Shown: in pieces, positions 25,561 through 33,266 of the stretch | Position numbering within the stretch: position 1 is the stretch's first letter | Layout of the letters: each line of letters begins with the position of its first letter | Program-made: the position numbers and the translations under genes | Source: DATLMR01 sp035634255 | GTDB taxonomy: Bacteria > Acidobacteriota > Blastocatellia > UBA7656 | Assembly (NCBI GenBank): GCA_035634255.1 | Contig: DASQDI010000089.1 | Span: 57,953 to 121,952 of the forward strand | Direction: 5' to 3' | Length of the DNA: 64,000 nt | The notes under the pieces: model-generated | The model's database searches: none | What the model was told of the DNA's origin: nothing | What the model saw: the letters and a program-made list of their open reading frames with translations, nothing else

Positions 25561-26904
25561 CTACTCCCCGAGGTGGGCCCCGATCATCAACCCTTCGATC
25601 TCTTCAATAGTCTTCGGTACGCGGGCCGAAAGCACCGTGTTCCCCTCCGGCGTTACCAGCACGTCGTCTTCGATGCGGACCCCTATTCCTCTGTAGCGCG
25701 GCTCGACATCCGAGAAGTCTTCCGCTATGTAAAGTCCGGGCTCGACGGTCAGCACCATCCCCGGTTCGAGCTTTCGGCCTTCGTCCGGCGAAACTTTATA
25801 AGAGCCGGCGTCGTGCACGTCCATGCCGAGCCAGTGGCTGGTGCCGTGCATATAAAATTTTCTGTACTCGCGCTCTTCGATGAGCTTATCGACCTCGCCT
25901 TCCAGAAGCCCGAGCCGCACCATCCCCTCGGTGAGGACCCGAACGGCCCGGTCGTGAGCCGCGTAAAAATCGGCCCCGGGCCGGACCTCTCCTATGGCCG
26001 CAAGCTGCGCGTCGAGCACGACCTGATAGACCTGCGCCTGCTCGGGCGTAAAGCTGCCGCTCGCCGGAAAAGTTCGGGTGATGTCTCCGGTGTAGTAACC
26101 GAATTCCGCGCCCGCGTCGATCAGCAACAGGTCGCCGTCCTCGATCCGGCGGTTGTTCGTGGTGTAGTGGAGCACGGTGGCGTTGGGGCCCGAGGCGACG
26201 ATAGGAGAATAGCCGGGCCGAGGGCTCCCGTTCCTGCGGAAGACGTACCGCAGGACGGCCTCGATCTCGTACTCGTAGACTCCGGGCCTGAGCGAGCGGA
26301 TGGCGGCCATGTGGCCTTCGCTCGAAATATCCACCGCGCGGCGGAGCAGTTCCAGGTCGCTCTCGGTCTTGATCAGGCGCATGTCGTCGATGACCTCCGA
26401 GAGGTCGATGATCGTCGACGGCCCCTTCCCGTTGCGTTGCCGCTCGCGCTGAAAGCGCGGCATGAGTTTTACCAATCGGACATCGAATTCGGGATCGACG
26501 CCCCAGCGGTGGTAAATCCTGTCGCCCTTGCCGAGCAGGCGCGGCAGTTCCTCGTCGAGCTTTTCGACGGAGTAAGCGGCGTCGGCTCGGTAATCGGTCA
26601 CGGCCCCCTCCACGCCGGACCGCCAGCCGTTCCACACTTCGCGCTCGCGGTCTTTAGGCTGCACGAAGAGGACAAACGGGTGCTCGGGATCGTCAGGAGT
26701 AAGCACGGCGACCGCGCCCGGCTCTTCAAAACCCGTGAGGTAATAAATATCCGAGCTCTGGCGGTATTCGTGCTCAACGTCGTTGTTGCGCGTGGCAACG
26801 GGCGCGCCCACCAGGACGGCTACGCCCCCTCGTACGCGACTCATAAACTCTTCGCGTCTCTGCTTTGCCAGTTCGGTCGCCGAATTTTCCGTTGTGCTCG
26901 TCAT
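25561..26904 (-). CDS. pepP: Xaa-Pro aminopeptidase (M24B)
   Basis: A 447-residue pita-bread metallopeptidase. Metal ligands appear in order: Asp in LIDAGAEF, Asp in YTGDITRTF, His in HGTSHWLGMDVHD, Glu in LTVEPGLYI, Glu in GVRIEDDVLV. The N-terminal creatinase domain (1-170) is intact. It removes an N-terminal residue preceding Pro. Start at 26904 chosen for GGAGG 4 nt upstream; a GTG at 26940 is in frame but lacks one. Confidence 0.95.
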   Translation of the reverse strand: MTSTTENSATELAKQRREEFMSRVRGGVAVLVGAPVATRNNDVEHEYRQSSDIYYLTGFEEPGAVAVLTPDDPEHPFVLFVQPKDREREVWNGWRSGVEGAVTDYRADAAYSVEKLDEELPRLLGKGDRIYHRWGVDPEFDVRLVKLMPRFQRERQRNGKGPSTIIDLSEVIDDMRLIKTESDLELLRRAVDISSEGHMAAIRSLRPGVYEYEIEAVLRYVFRRNGSPRPGYSPIVASGPNATVLHYTTNNRRIEDGDLLLIDAGAEFGYYTGDITRTFPASGSFTPEQAQVYQVVLDAQLAAIGEVRPGADFYAAHDRAVRVLTEGMVRLGLLEGEVDKLIEEREYRKFYMHGTSHWLGMDVHDAGSYKVSPDEGRKLEPGMVLTVEPGLYIAEDFSDVEPRYRGIGVRIEDDVLVTPEGNTVLSARVPKTIEEIEGLMIGAHLGE

Positions 26905-27189
26905 CCGTCCTCCGGGTCGCCCCCGCAGATGGCTGGTCACCTGATCGTCTGCAAGTATTCTTCCATCCCTACAGAGCTCGTAAACAAATGAGCCGTTTTA
27001 TTATAGCGTTTTCCGGGCGTCCTCAACAGTGGCCAATCAGTACCACTTGTGGTTGGGAGATGGCGTCAGTAGATGGCGGGGAACCGGGCGAGGGTCAGCT
27101 CTATGGTGGGCTACCCGGCTTAAGCGTGGCGAGCGATCTGCGCGGCGAACACGATAGAATCGAGGGAAAGATTCGTACAAGCCATGAAA

Positions 27190-27636
27190 TTATCCTGATG
27201 ATTTAATCATCTCCTTTGCTTTAATCACCATGTTTTTCTCGCTCTTGAATGTGAGCATACTCAGGCCCGTATCTATATCCACCCAACGCGCCTCATTCAC
27301 CTCCCTATCGTGATCTTTTGTGTCTCCCGATCTGTATTTGAGCAGATAGAAGTAGACGGACTTATGAAACCGTATCCGCTTAACGCCCCTCTTTGCGTAG
27401 TACCAGTACTCAACCTTGTCTATGAGATCAATCATCTCGGTCTCTATGCCCGCTTCTTCGCGGACTTCACGTAGAGCGGCCTCCGCGCTCGTCTCATTCT
27501 TATCAATCAATCCTTTCGGTAATTGCCACCGGTTATGCTCGCCTACCGAGATGATAGCAATCTCTATCGCCTCGCCTTTCCTGCGATAGGCTACTCCTCC
27601 CGCGGAGGTTTGATCTTCGGTTATGACTTTACTCAT
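27190..27636 (-). CDS. Nudix hydrolase
   Basis: A 148-residue Nudix protein. The box G-x5-E-x7-REVREEAGI is complete (about 62-84), with the metal-binding Glu residues in place. Substrate is unknown; diadenosine polyphosphate or damaged nucleotide hydrolysis is typical for this length. Start at 27636: no Shine-Dalgarno, but TATAAT lies 7 nt upstream (see promoter). Confidence 0.9.
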   Translation of the reverse strand: MSKVITEDQTSAGGVAYRRKGEAIEIAIISVGEHNRWQLPKGLIDKNETSAEAALREVREEAGIETEMIDLIDKVEYWYYAKRGVKRIRFHKSVYFYLLKYRSGDTKDHDREVNEARWVDIDTGLSMLTFKSEKNMVIKAKEMIKSSG

Positions 27637-27643
27637 AGAGGGT

Positions 27644-27666
27644 ATTATAGTGCCTGCTTTAGCAGG
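27644..27666 (-). promoter_or_regulatory. -10 box and adjoining inverted repeat upstream of the Nudix gene
   Basis: On the minus strand TATAAT (27644-27649) lies 7 nt before the ATG, too close for a leader with ribosome site, so the transcript may be leaderless. A 6-bp inverted repeat cctgct-tt-agcagg (27653-27666) sits in the spacer. No -35 match. Confidence 0.4.
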
Positions 27667-27732
27667 GGGAAGAATAGCACCCGCCGGCCATCTTCCCCTC
27701 AAGCCATATACCCACCCACGGCACATCCCGAC

Positions 27733-28119
27733 TCAGGATGGGACTACCCGCACCGGAAAAGCCTGCGTGAGAGAGCAGCCGGCGTTGTCCGTCAACCTGA
27801 CAAAGACCGTCGTATCGGCCTCTTCTCTTGGTTTCCCCGTTATCTTCCCATTTTGATTTAAGTGCAGGCCCTCGGGCAGGGTGCCCTGTACGACCTCAAA
27901 ACGGTAGGGCGGCGTGCCGCAGCAGACCTCTAATGTTAAATTCGCGGGCACGCCGATAGGAAAGTCCGGCAGGCTTTCGGTGATAAACGTCATGGTGCAT
28001 TGAGAGACGCTCTCAGCCCCTCTCGTGGCAGTTAGCGCGCTACCGTAGTAGCTGGTTTGGCCGAGAGAGACGTAGGTAGCGGCGAGCGCTACTGCGGCGA
28101 TGATAGGAATCTTTTTCAT
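27733..28119 (-). CDS. Secreted putative-Ig (He_PIG-like) protein
   Basis: A 128-residue protein: signal peptide 1-20 then one Ig-like domain with the hallmark LPEGLHLNQNGKITGKP, followed by FVRLTDNAGC. Three Cys residues, two adjacent, could form disulfides. He_PIG domains act as adhesion or structural modules in cell-surface proteins. GGAG about 6 nt upstream of the ATG. Confidence 0.75.
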   Translation of the reverse strand: MKKIPIIAAVALAATYVSLGQTSYYGSALTATRGAESVSQCTMTFITESLPDFPIGVPANLTLEVCCGTPPYRFEVVQGTLPEGLHLNQNGKITGKPREEADTTVFVRLTDNAGCSLTQAFPVRVVPS

Positions 28120-28453
28120 AGGCAGCTCCTTTCGATAAGCCAGTAAGAATTAACACGAAGCCCGTAAAGTGATTCGGTTATATTCCAATTGCAACAGTCA
28201 GTCAATCACTAAGGACGCTGCCAGGTGTCGTTCCATGCTGCTCCATGCGGTTCGATTGGCCACAGTCCATCGCGAAATGTAGTTCCGTGTAGTCATCGTC
28301 GCCCGGTTCACCGACCGAGTTATGAAGGGAGGTTGATTGTCCACAGGCTTGGTGCGAGAATGGTCAACTACATCGGGCGCGCGAGACTTTCTCAAGTCAG
28401 GGGGCCTCGGCGACCGTCACGATCAATTAGCCAGCTAAGGCAAAGCGGATAAA
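28120..28453. other. Non-coding interval between secreted Ig protein and DNA polymerase
   Basis: 334 bp between divergent genes. It must hold promoters for both. No consensus promoter, repeat or small gene with a ribosome site is seen. A short AT-rich stretch lies at 28140-28200. Confidence 0.5.
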
Positions 28454-30211
28454 GTGAGCAAGACGACCTACACACTCATCACAACCGGGGCCGGTCTCGA
28501 CGAAGCGATTGAGCGGATCTCTCGCCACGACCGGATAGGCGTGGACACGGAGACGACGGGGCTCGACCCCCGCCGCAGCCGCGTGCGCCTGCTTCAGATC
28601 GCGACGCCCGAAGAGAGTTTCGTGATAGACCTCTTTCAAGTCAGGGCGCTCGACAACCCGCGCCTGCGACAGGTCTTCACGTCCGACAAGCCGGAGAAGG
28701 TATTTCACAACGCGAAATTCGACCTGAAGATGCTGCTGCACCACTTCGGGCTTGAGGTGCGCGGGGTCTTCGACTCCATGCTGGCGAGCCAGTTGATCGG
28801 CGCGGGGAGCAGGGTGGAAGGCGGGCACGGGCTCGCCTCGGTCGCGGAGCGGCACCTCGGCAATGCGGTCGATAAGTCCATGCAGATGAGCAACTGGGGA
28901 GGCCCCCTCACGGACTCGCAGTACGAGTACGCCGCGAACGACGCCGCGCTTATGCTCCCGCTCAAGGAGAAGCTCTCGTCGAAGCTCGAAGAGCTGCGCC
29001 TGACGGACGCGGCGAAAGTCGAGTTCGATTGCGTGCTGCCGATAGCGGCGATGGAGCTCGCGGGGGTGGCAATCGACGCGGAATGCTGGCGCAGGCTGGT
29101 CGTCGATGTCGAGCGCGCGCACGACATTTTGTCGAAAGAGCTGAAGCAGGAATTGTCGGCGGGTATCCCCCAGCTCACGCTCTTCGACGAGCCTCCGAAC
29201 ATCAACCTCGACAGCCCGACGCAGATAACCGAGGCGCTCGCCCGGATGGGAATCAAGGTGGAAGGGACGCGAAGCTGGCAGCTACAGCCCCTCGCGAAGG
29301 AGCACACGGCGGTCGCCAAGCTGCTCGAATACCGGAGCGCGCAGAAGGCCCTCTCCAGCTACGGCAACTCACTGCTCGACCACATCCACCCGGTGACGGG
29401 CCGCATACACGCGGACTTCCGGCAGATCGGGGCGACCGGCGGCCGGATGAGCTGCTCGGACCCGAATCTTCAACAGGTGCCGAACACCCCCGAATACCGC
29501 GTCTGCTTCCATGCGCCGGAGGGGCGCAAGCTCGTCATCGCCGACTATTCGCAGATCGAGATTCGCATACTGGCCGACTGGTCGCAGGACACCGCGCTAG
29601 TCAAAGCCCTGCTCTCGGGAGAAGACCTTCACTGCGTCACGGCGAGCCAGATGTTCGGCATCCCGCTCGATCAGGTATCCAAAGACCAGAGGTCGGCGGC
29701 CAAGCAGCTCAACTACGGCATCATGTATGGCCTGGGCGCGCCGGGCCTGTCGGCGAGGATAGATTGCTCGGTGGAGGAGGCCGAAAGCCTCATTCGCAAA
29801 TACTTCGCGGCTTATAGCGGCGTCGCCTCGTGGCTGCGCGAGGCCGGGGACCGCGCCGTGCGCGAGAAAGAGAGCCGCACGCGCTCGGGCCGCCTGATCT
29901 ACTTCACCTTCGACGGGAATGACCGCTCGCAGGTGGCCGCGACCCAGAGGCTCGGCAAGAACGCGCCCATTCAAGGGAGCTCGGCCGACATAATCAAGCG
30001 GGCGCTGACCCTGCTCTACGACGCCCTGAAGCCGCTCGACGCGATGATCGTCAACTGCATACACGACGAGATCGTGGTCGAAAGCTCGGAGGCCGACGCC
30101 CAGTCCTGCGCCGAGATACTCGAACACAAGATGGTGGACGCGGCCCGCGAGTTTATAAGCAGCGTGCCGGTCACGGTCGACACGGTGATCAATCAGGCAT
30201 GGATCAAGTGA
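28454..30211 (+). CDS. Family A DNA polymerase with 3'-5' exonuclease, no 5' nuclease
   Basis: A 585-residue protein: DnaQ-like exonuclease (about 15-185; Asp31 and Glu33 in DTETTGLD, plus NAKFDLK and YAANDA), then a Pol I polymerase domain. Motif A DYSQIEIRI (~364), motif B R413-SAAKQLNYG, motif C HDEIVVE (~536) are complete. It lacks the 5' nuclease domain of classic Pol I, so it may be an accessory or repair polymerase, or of phage origin. Motif B has Tyr421 where E. coli Pol I has Phe762, as in T7 polymerase. GTG start; weak ribosome site. Confidence 0.93.
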   Translation: MSKTTYTLITTGAGLDEAIERISRHDRIGVDTETTGLDPRRSRVRLLQIATPEESFVIDLFQVRALDNPRLRQVFTSDKPEKVFHNAKFDLKMLLHHFGLEVRGVFDSMLASQLIGAGSRVEGGHGLASVAERHLGNAVDKSMQMSNWGGPLTDSQYEYAANDAALMLPLKEKLSSKLEELRLTDAAKVEFDCVLPIAAMELAGVAIDAECWRRLVVDVERAHDILSKELKQELSAGIPQLTLFDEPPNINLDSPTQITEALARMGIKVEGTRSWQLQPLAKEHTAVAKLLEYRSAQKALSSYGNSLLDHIHPVTGRIHADFRQIGATGGRMSCSDPNLQQVPNTPEYRVCFHAPEGRKLVIADYSQIEIRILADWSQDTALVKALLSGEDLHCVTASQMFGIPLDQVSKDQRSAAKQLNYGIMYGLGAPGLSARIDCSVEEAESLIRKYFAAYSGVASWLREAGDRAVREKESRTRSGRLIYFTFDGNDRSQVAATQRLGKNAPIQGSSADIIKRALTLLYDALKPLDAMIVNCIHDEIVVESSEADAQSCAEILEHKMVDAAREFISSVPVTVDTVINQAWIK

Positions 30212-30269
30212 GGGGGAAGGCTTTCGTGGGTCGAACCCGAGCGTACCGCAGAGCCGCCGATCTTATACT

Positions 30270-31289
30270 TTACTGAGGCAGCTTACTAAGGCGTTCCATC
30301 GCTTCCTGCTTCCACCTTTCATCGGACGTTACGTCGATGAACTGCTGCAAGTCCCTGCGCGCGGCGTTGTAGAACCAGGCGCGCACGTTTGCCAGCCCCC
30401 GGTTGAACAGAGCCTCTTGAAAATCGGGCTTCTTTTCGAGCGCCTCGCTGAAAGCCGTGATAGCTTCCGGGAACTGTTCGAGCTGGTACAGGGCGACCCC
30501 CGTGTCGTTCAGGAGTTCCGGCGTGGCCCCCGCGCGGGCCGAAATCTCCCGCAATATCGAGAGGGCCCTTTGCGCGTCTCCGGGCTTGTCACGCGAAAGG
30601 TAAATCCTCGCCAGAGCCAGCCGCGCCTCGGCCGGCGCGGATTCATCTTCAGCAAATTCCAACTTGTTTAACGCGATATCGAACTGCAATTCGTCGTTTG
30701 TGCGATCCCCGCGAGTCACCGGGTTGGGCGCGTAATCGAACCCGCCCGAGATGCGCAGATTGATGCGCCTGTCGTTTTTGATGGCCGACGCAAGGGCCTG
30801 CATTCCCTCGTCCTGGGCGTTTCGCGTGTCCGTCACCATGTAGCCGATGGCTACCGCGGCGATGATGACCAGGGTGGCCGCGAAGCCGAGTTGGGCGTAA
30901 GAGACGAAAAACCCCGACCGCGCCGGCTTGGCAGGCTCCGGCTCGGGCCGCGAGGTGAACTGTTTCGCCTCGTCGTCCGCGATGAGCGCGAGGACTTTGT
31001 CCGTCTGCCGCCTGATAAGGTCGTCGGACATCGACCGGGTGACCGCCTCACCGTTTTCGACCTCTTCGCCCGAGATGCGCGCGAATAATACGAGAGTCTC
31101 GCGGCAATCGCCGCAGTCAGCCATGTGCGCCTCCAGCCTCGCGCGCCGCTTCGGGGAGACCCTCTTTTCGGCGTACGACAGCAGCTCGGCTTCGTCGGGA
31201 CATTGCGATATTTTATTTGCGCCCGGCGCGGAATAATTGCCGAATTTTAATTTATCAGCCAGTAGGCTGGCGACTTCTTGTAATTTCAT
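30270..31289 (-). CDS. Zinc-finger (zf-HC2) membrane protein with TPR
   Basis: A 339-residue protein. A zinc-finger anti-sigma-like motif HMADCGDCR (about 55-63) is cytoplasmic, a single membrane helix lies at about 134-152, and the C-terminal 120 residues form TPR-like helix pairs (ALARIYLS, GVALYQLEQF, EALFNRGLANV) that would be outside. This is the plan of anti-sigma factors with an extracytoplasmic sensor domain, but no sigma gene is adjacent. Convergent with the polymerase gene, 58 bp apart. Confidence 0.8.
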   Translation of the reverse strand: MKLQEVASLLADKLKFGNYSAPGANKISQCPDEAELLSYAEKRVSPKRRARLEAHMADCGDCRETLVLFARISGEEVENGEAVTRSMSDDLIRRQTDKVLALIADDEAKQFTSRPEPEPAKPARSGFFVSYAQLGFAATLVIIAAVAIGYMVTDTRNAQDEGMQALASAIKNDRRINLRISGGFDYAPNPVTRGDRTNDELQFDIALNKLEFAEDESAPAEARLALARIYLSRDKPGDAQRALSILREISARAGATPELLNDTGVALYQLEQFPEAITAFSEALEKKPDFQEALFNRGLANVRAWFYNAARRDLQQFIDVTSDERWKQEAMERLSKLPQ

Positions 31290-31509
31290 GGATTCGTTTA
31301 ACTTCCTTTAGAAAATTGACGCGCCACGCCAGCTGGGAATCGGCTTCAACTGCACATTTCCGCAGCTTGTACTGCCTTTCCTGTTGGGAGCGGCTGTCTA
31401 TATAACTGAAGGAGTCGCGTGGCTTGTAATCCCCTTCACTTTTATAGACGGAAAGATTTTCTCTTATAATGCATAGGGTTGCGAATTTAACGAAAGACGG
31501 TTCCCGCTA

Positions 31510-31794
31510 TCAACTCTTATGAACGCCGGAATCCACGCAAGCTTTTGAGCAAAAGCCTTTATCCCCTATCAATAGCGCGCTTTTCTCGGTAACAAAAACT
31601 CCACAGTTATCACACCTGACAGTCTGGGAAGATGAGACGCGGGGCTCGGAGGGGGCGGGGCGGGGCCTCCCGGCATCAGGGCGCGATGGGGCGGAAGAGG
31701 TAAAGCCTCCGATCATCCGCCGGGCGAAGCGCACGACCATGTAGGCGATTATGAAATATAGGATGAGCTTTATGAGCGTCATCGCTGTCGTCAC
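31510..31794 (-). CDS. Small membrane protein with C-terminal zinc motif
   Basis: Ninety-four residues: one membrane helix (7-25), a Pro/Ser/Arg-rich linker and a small zinc motif CDNCG...CSKAC near the C-terminus (PP0621-like architecture). Starts directly at the stop of the TPR gene, so the two are translationally coupled. Confidence 0.72.
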   Translation of the reverse strand: MTTAMTLIKLILYFIIAYMVVRFARRMIGGFTSSAPSRPDAGRPRPAPSEPRVSSSQTVRCDNCGVFVTEKSALLIGDKGFCSKACVDSGVHKS

Positions 31795-32499
31795 CTACTC
31801 TTTCGGGATGCTGACGGGCTTGCCTGCCTTCAGGTCAGCGATCAAGCTCTGATAAGTGGCGAGTTTGGGGCTGGACGGCTCGGCCTCTCTTAAACGGCCC
31901 AGGGCTTCCTCCGCCGCGCGGGCGTCTTTCCTCAGGATTTGCGCGTCGATCAGGTGCCCGAGGGCGTGAGAGTTTTTCGGGCTGAGCCTGAGCGCGCTCT
32001 GAAGTTCCTGAAGGGCCTTGGCAGGCTCCGGGCTCTGCTTATAGATCATGCTCGCGCCGATCTGGACGTACAGTTCTGGCTCGTTAGGCCGGAGCGCCGC
32101 CGCCCTGCGGTACCAGGCTTCAGCGTCCTCGTACTTTTTCTGCTCGAAATAATATTGCGCGATTAAGGGAGGGATATGGTACCTGTCGGATTCCGCGGGG
32201 TTGATCTCGTAAGCTTTCGCCATGTAACTGATAGTCTCCGGGACCATCCCTATCTGGTCATACAATCTGGCGGCTTCTATCTGCGCCATGAAGTCACTGG
32301 GATTGTTCCTGGCTTTCGCTATGGTCTCCTGCACGGCGGCCATCGAGGGCGGGCCGCCCTGAGCCCCCGGCATGCCCGAAGCCTGCGACGCCGGGACCGT
32401 GACGGCCTGGGTCCTGTTGTAGTACTGAGTCCAGAAGAAACTGACGACGAAGCCGAGCGCCAGACCTGCCAGCCCGAACAGGTACTTGTTTTTGCTCAC
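31795..32499 (-). CDS. Membrane-anchored TPR protein
   Basis: A 234-residue protein: N-terminal membrane helix (about 6-24) then several TPR units (about 75-205). GTG start at 32499 follows GGAGAG by 5 nt; the longer frame to 32667 reads into the rnpB 3' end and is rejected. It lies 68 bp downstream of rnpB on the same strand. TPR proteins of this type scaffold complexes at the membrane; partner unknown. A cytochrome-biogenesis (CcmI/CycH) link is possible but unproven. Confidence 0.82.
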   Translation of the reverse strand: MSKNKYLFGLAGLALGFVVSFFWTQYYNRTQAVTVPASQASGMPGAQGGPPSMAAVQETIAKARNNPSDFMAQIEAARLYDQIGMVPETISYMAKAYEINPAESDRYHIPPLIAQYYFEQKKYEDAEAWYRRAAALRPNEPELYVQIGASMIYKQSPEPAKALQELQSALRLSPKNSHALGHLIDAQILRKDARAAEEALGRLREAEPSSPKLATYQSLIADLKAGKPVSIPKE

Positions 32500-32567
32500 A
32501 ATAGCTCTCCAAAGCACGCGAGAAGATGCGCAGGTTTTATCGTAAAAGGCCCCTAAGGCCGGTTTCC

Positions 32568-33118
32568 GGAGCGGGTCTGTAAGCCGAATTCTGTGCTCGC
32601 TCCCGGCCGCGCGGCCCGCGGCATTGCCGCGAATCGCGAGCCGGTCGCAAAAGCGATGATCATTCATCTAGGCGGCGGATTGCTCCGCTCGCTCAAGCGA
32701 CCTACCCGGAGGTCGTTTCAGCCTTGCGCGCTATAGACCGAGTAGAAAAGCGAAACGAACATAGCGCTCTTTTGCTCGATCTGCGCGCGCAAGGCTGAAT
32801 CGGACGGGCCGTCCTGATGACGCCTCCCTATTTGGTCTTGCACCGCGGAGAGTTTGCCTAGCCACGGAGTGTCACCACCCGTGCTGGTGGGCTCTTACAT
32901 TAAGCCCTTTCGGGCCCCACCGTTTCACCCATCACCTGTGCCCGAAGGCCATCGGCTGGTCTCTTCTCTGTTGCACTTGTCGTCGGGTCGCCCCGCCTGG
33001 CCGTTAGCCAGCCCGCTGCCCTGCGGTGTTCGGACTTTCCTCTCGCCCTCTATCAATCTCGAACCCGAATCATCAGATTTGAAATATCCTGAAAGCCAGC
33101 GACCATCCGACCCACTCC
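32568..33118 (-). ncRNA. rnpB: RNase P RNA
   Basis: A full-length bacterial RNase P RNA (about 551 nt). On the minus strand: 5' end GGAGTGGGTCGGATGGTCGC; conserved core GAGAGGAAAGUCCGAAC; CAAGACCAAAUAGGG of the P15 region; UAGAUGAAUGAUC of the 3' core; and an ACAGAAUUCGGCUUACAGACC tail. The terminal helix pairs GGAGTGGGTC with GACCCGCTCC. Compared with E. coli M1 RNA it has an extra hairpin of about 83 nt in the P15-P17 region (32717-32799). A TATACT -10-like box precedes it. Confidence 0.96.
32717..32799 (-). repeat. Extra long hairpin inserted in rnpB
   Basis: Perfect 15-bp inverted repeat arms (ttcagccttgcgcgc at 32717-32731, gcgcgcaaggctgaa at 32785-32799) enclose a loop that can fold again (cgag...ctcg, gaaaagcg...cgctcttt). 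It lies between the P17-like ggacggcccgtcc and the 3' strand of the P15/P16 helix. Confidence 0.85.
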
Positions 33119-33131
33119 AAAAACCACAGAA

Positions 33132-33137
33132 AGTATA
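33132..33137 (-). promoter_or_regulatory. -10 element of rnpB
   Basis: TATACT on the minus strand, 13 nt before the mature RNase P RNA 5' end. The -35 region has no clear consensus. Confidence 0.45.
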
Positions 33138-33210
33138 CCACGAGCGGGATTGTTCAGGCTAATGAGGCTGAAGCCGGTAGGATTTCGCGGAGGGACCCTC
33201 AAATGATTCC

Positions 33211-33238
33211 GGGGGCGCGGGCCCGGACCCGCGCCCCC
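33211..33238 (-). terminator. GC hairpin downstream of the TIG/propeller gene
   Basis: An 11-bp perfect stem (33211-33221, 33228-33238) with a 6-nt loop, 28 bp past the stop, without a clear T-run. Probably terminates the TIG/propeller transcript before rnpB. Confidence 0.55.
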
Positions 33239-33266
33239 TGCTCTCCTCTTTGGCTTAATCGCCGGC

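Noticed and set aside
31440..31509. TATAAT on the + strand near 31465 as a promoter
   Set aside because: No gene or RNA is visible downstream on that strand.
31795..32667. Longer start (32667) of the TPR gene
   Set aside because: It would translate the 3' end of rnpB; GTG at 32499 has a proper ribosome site.
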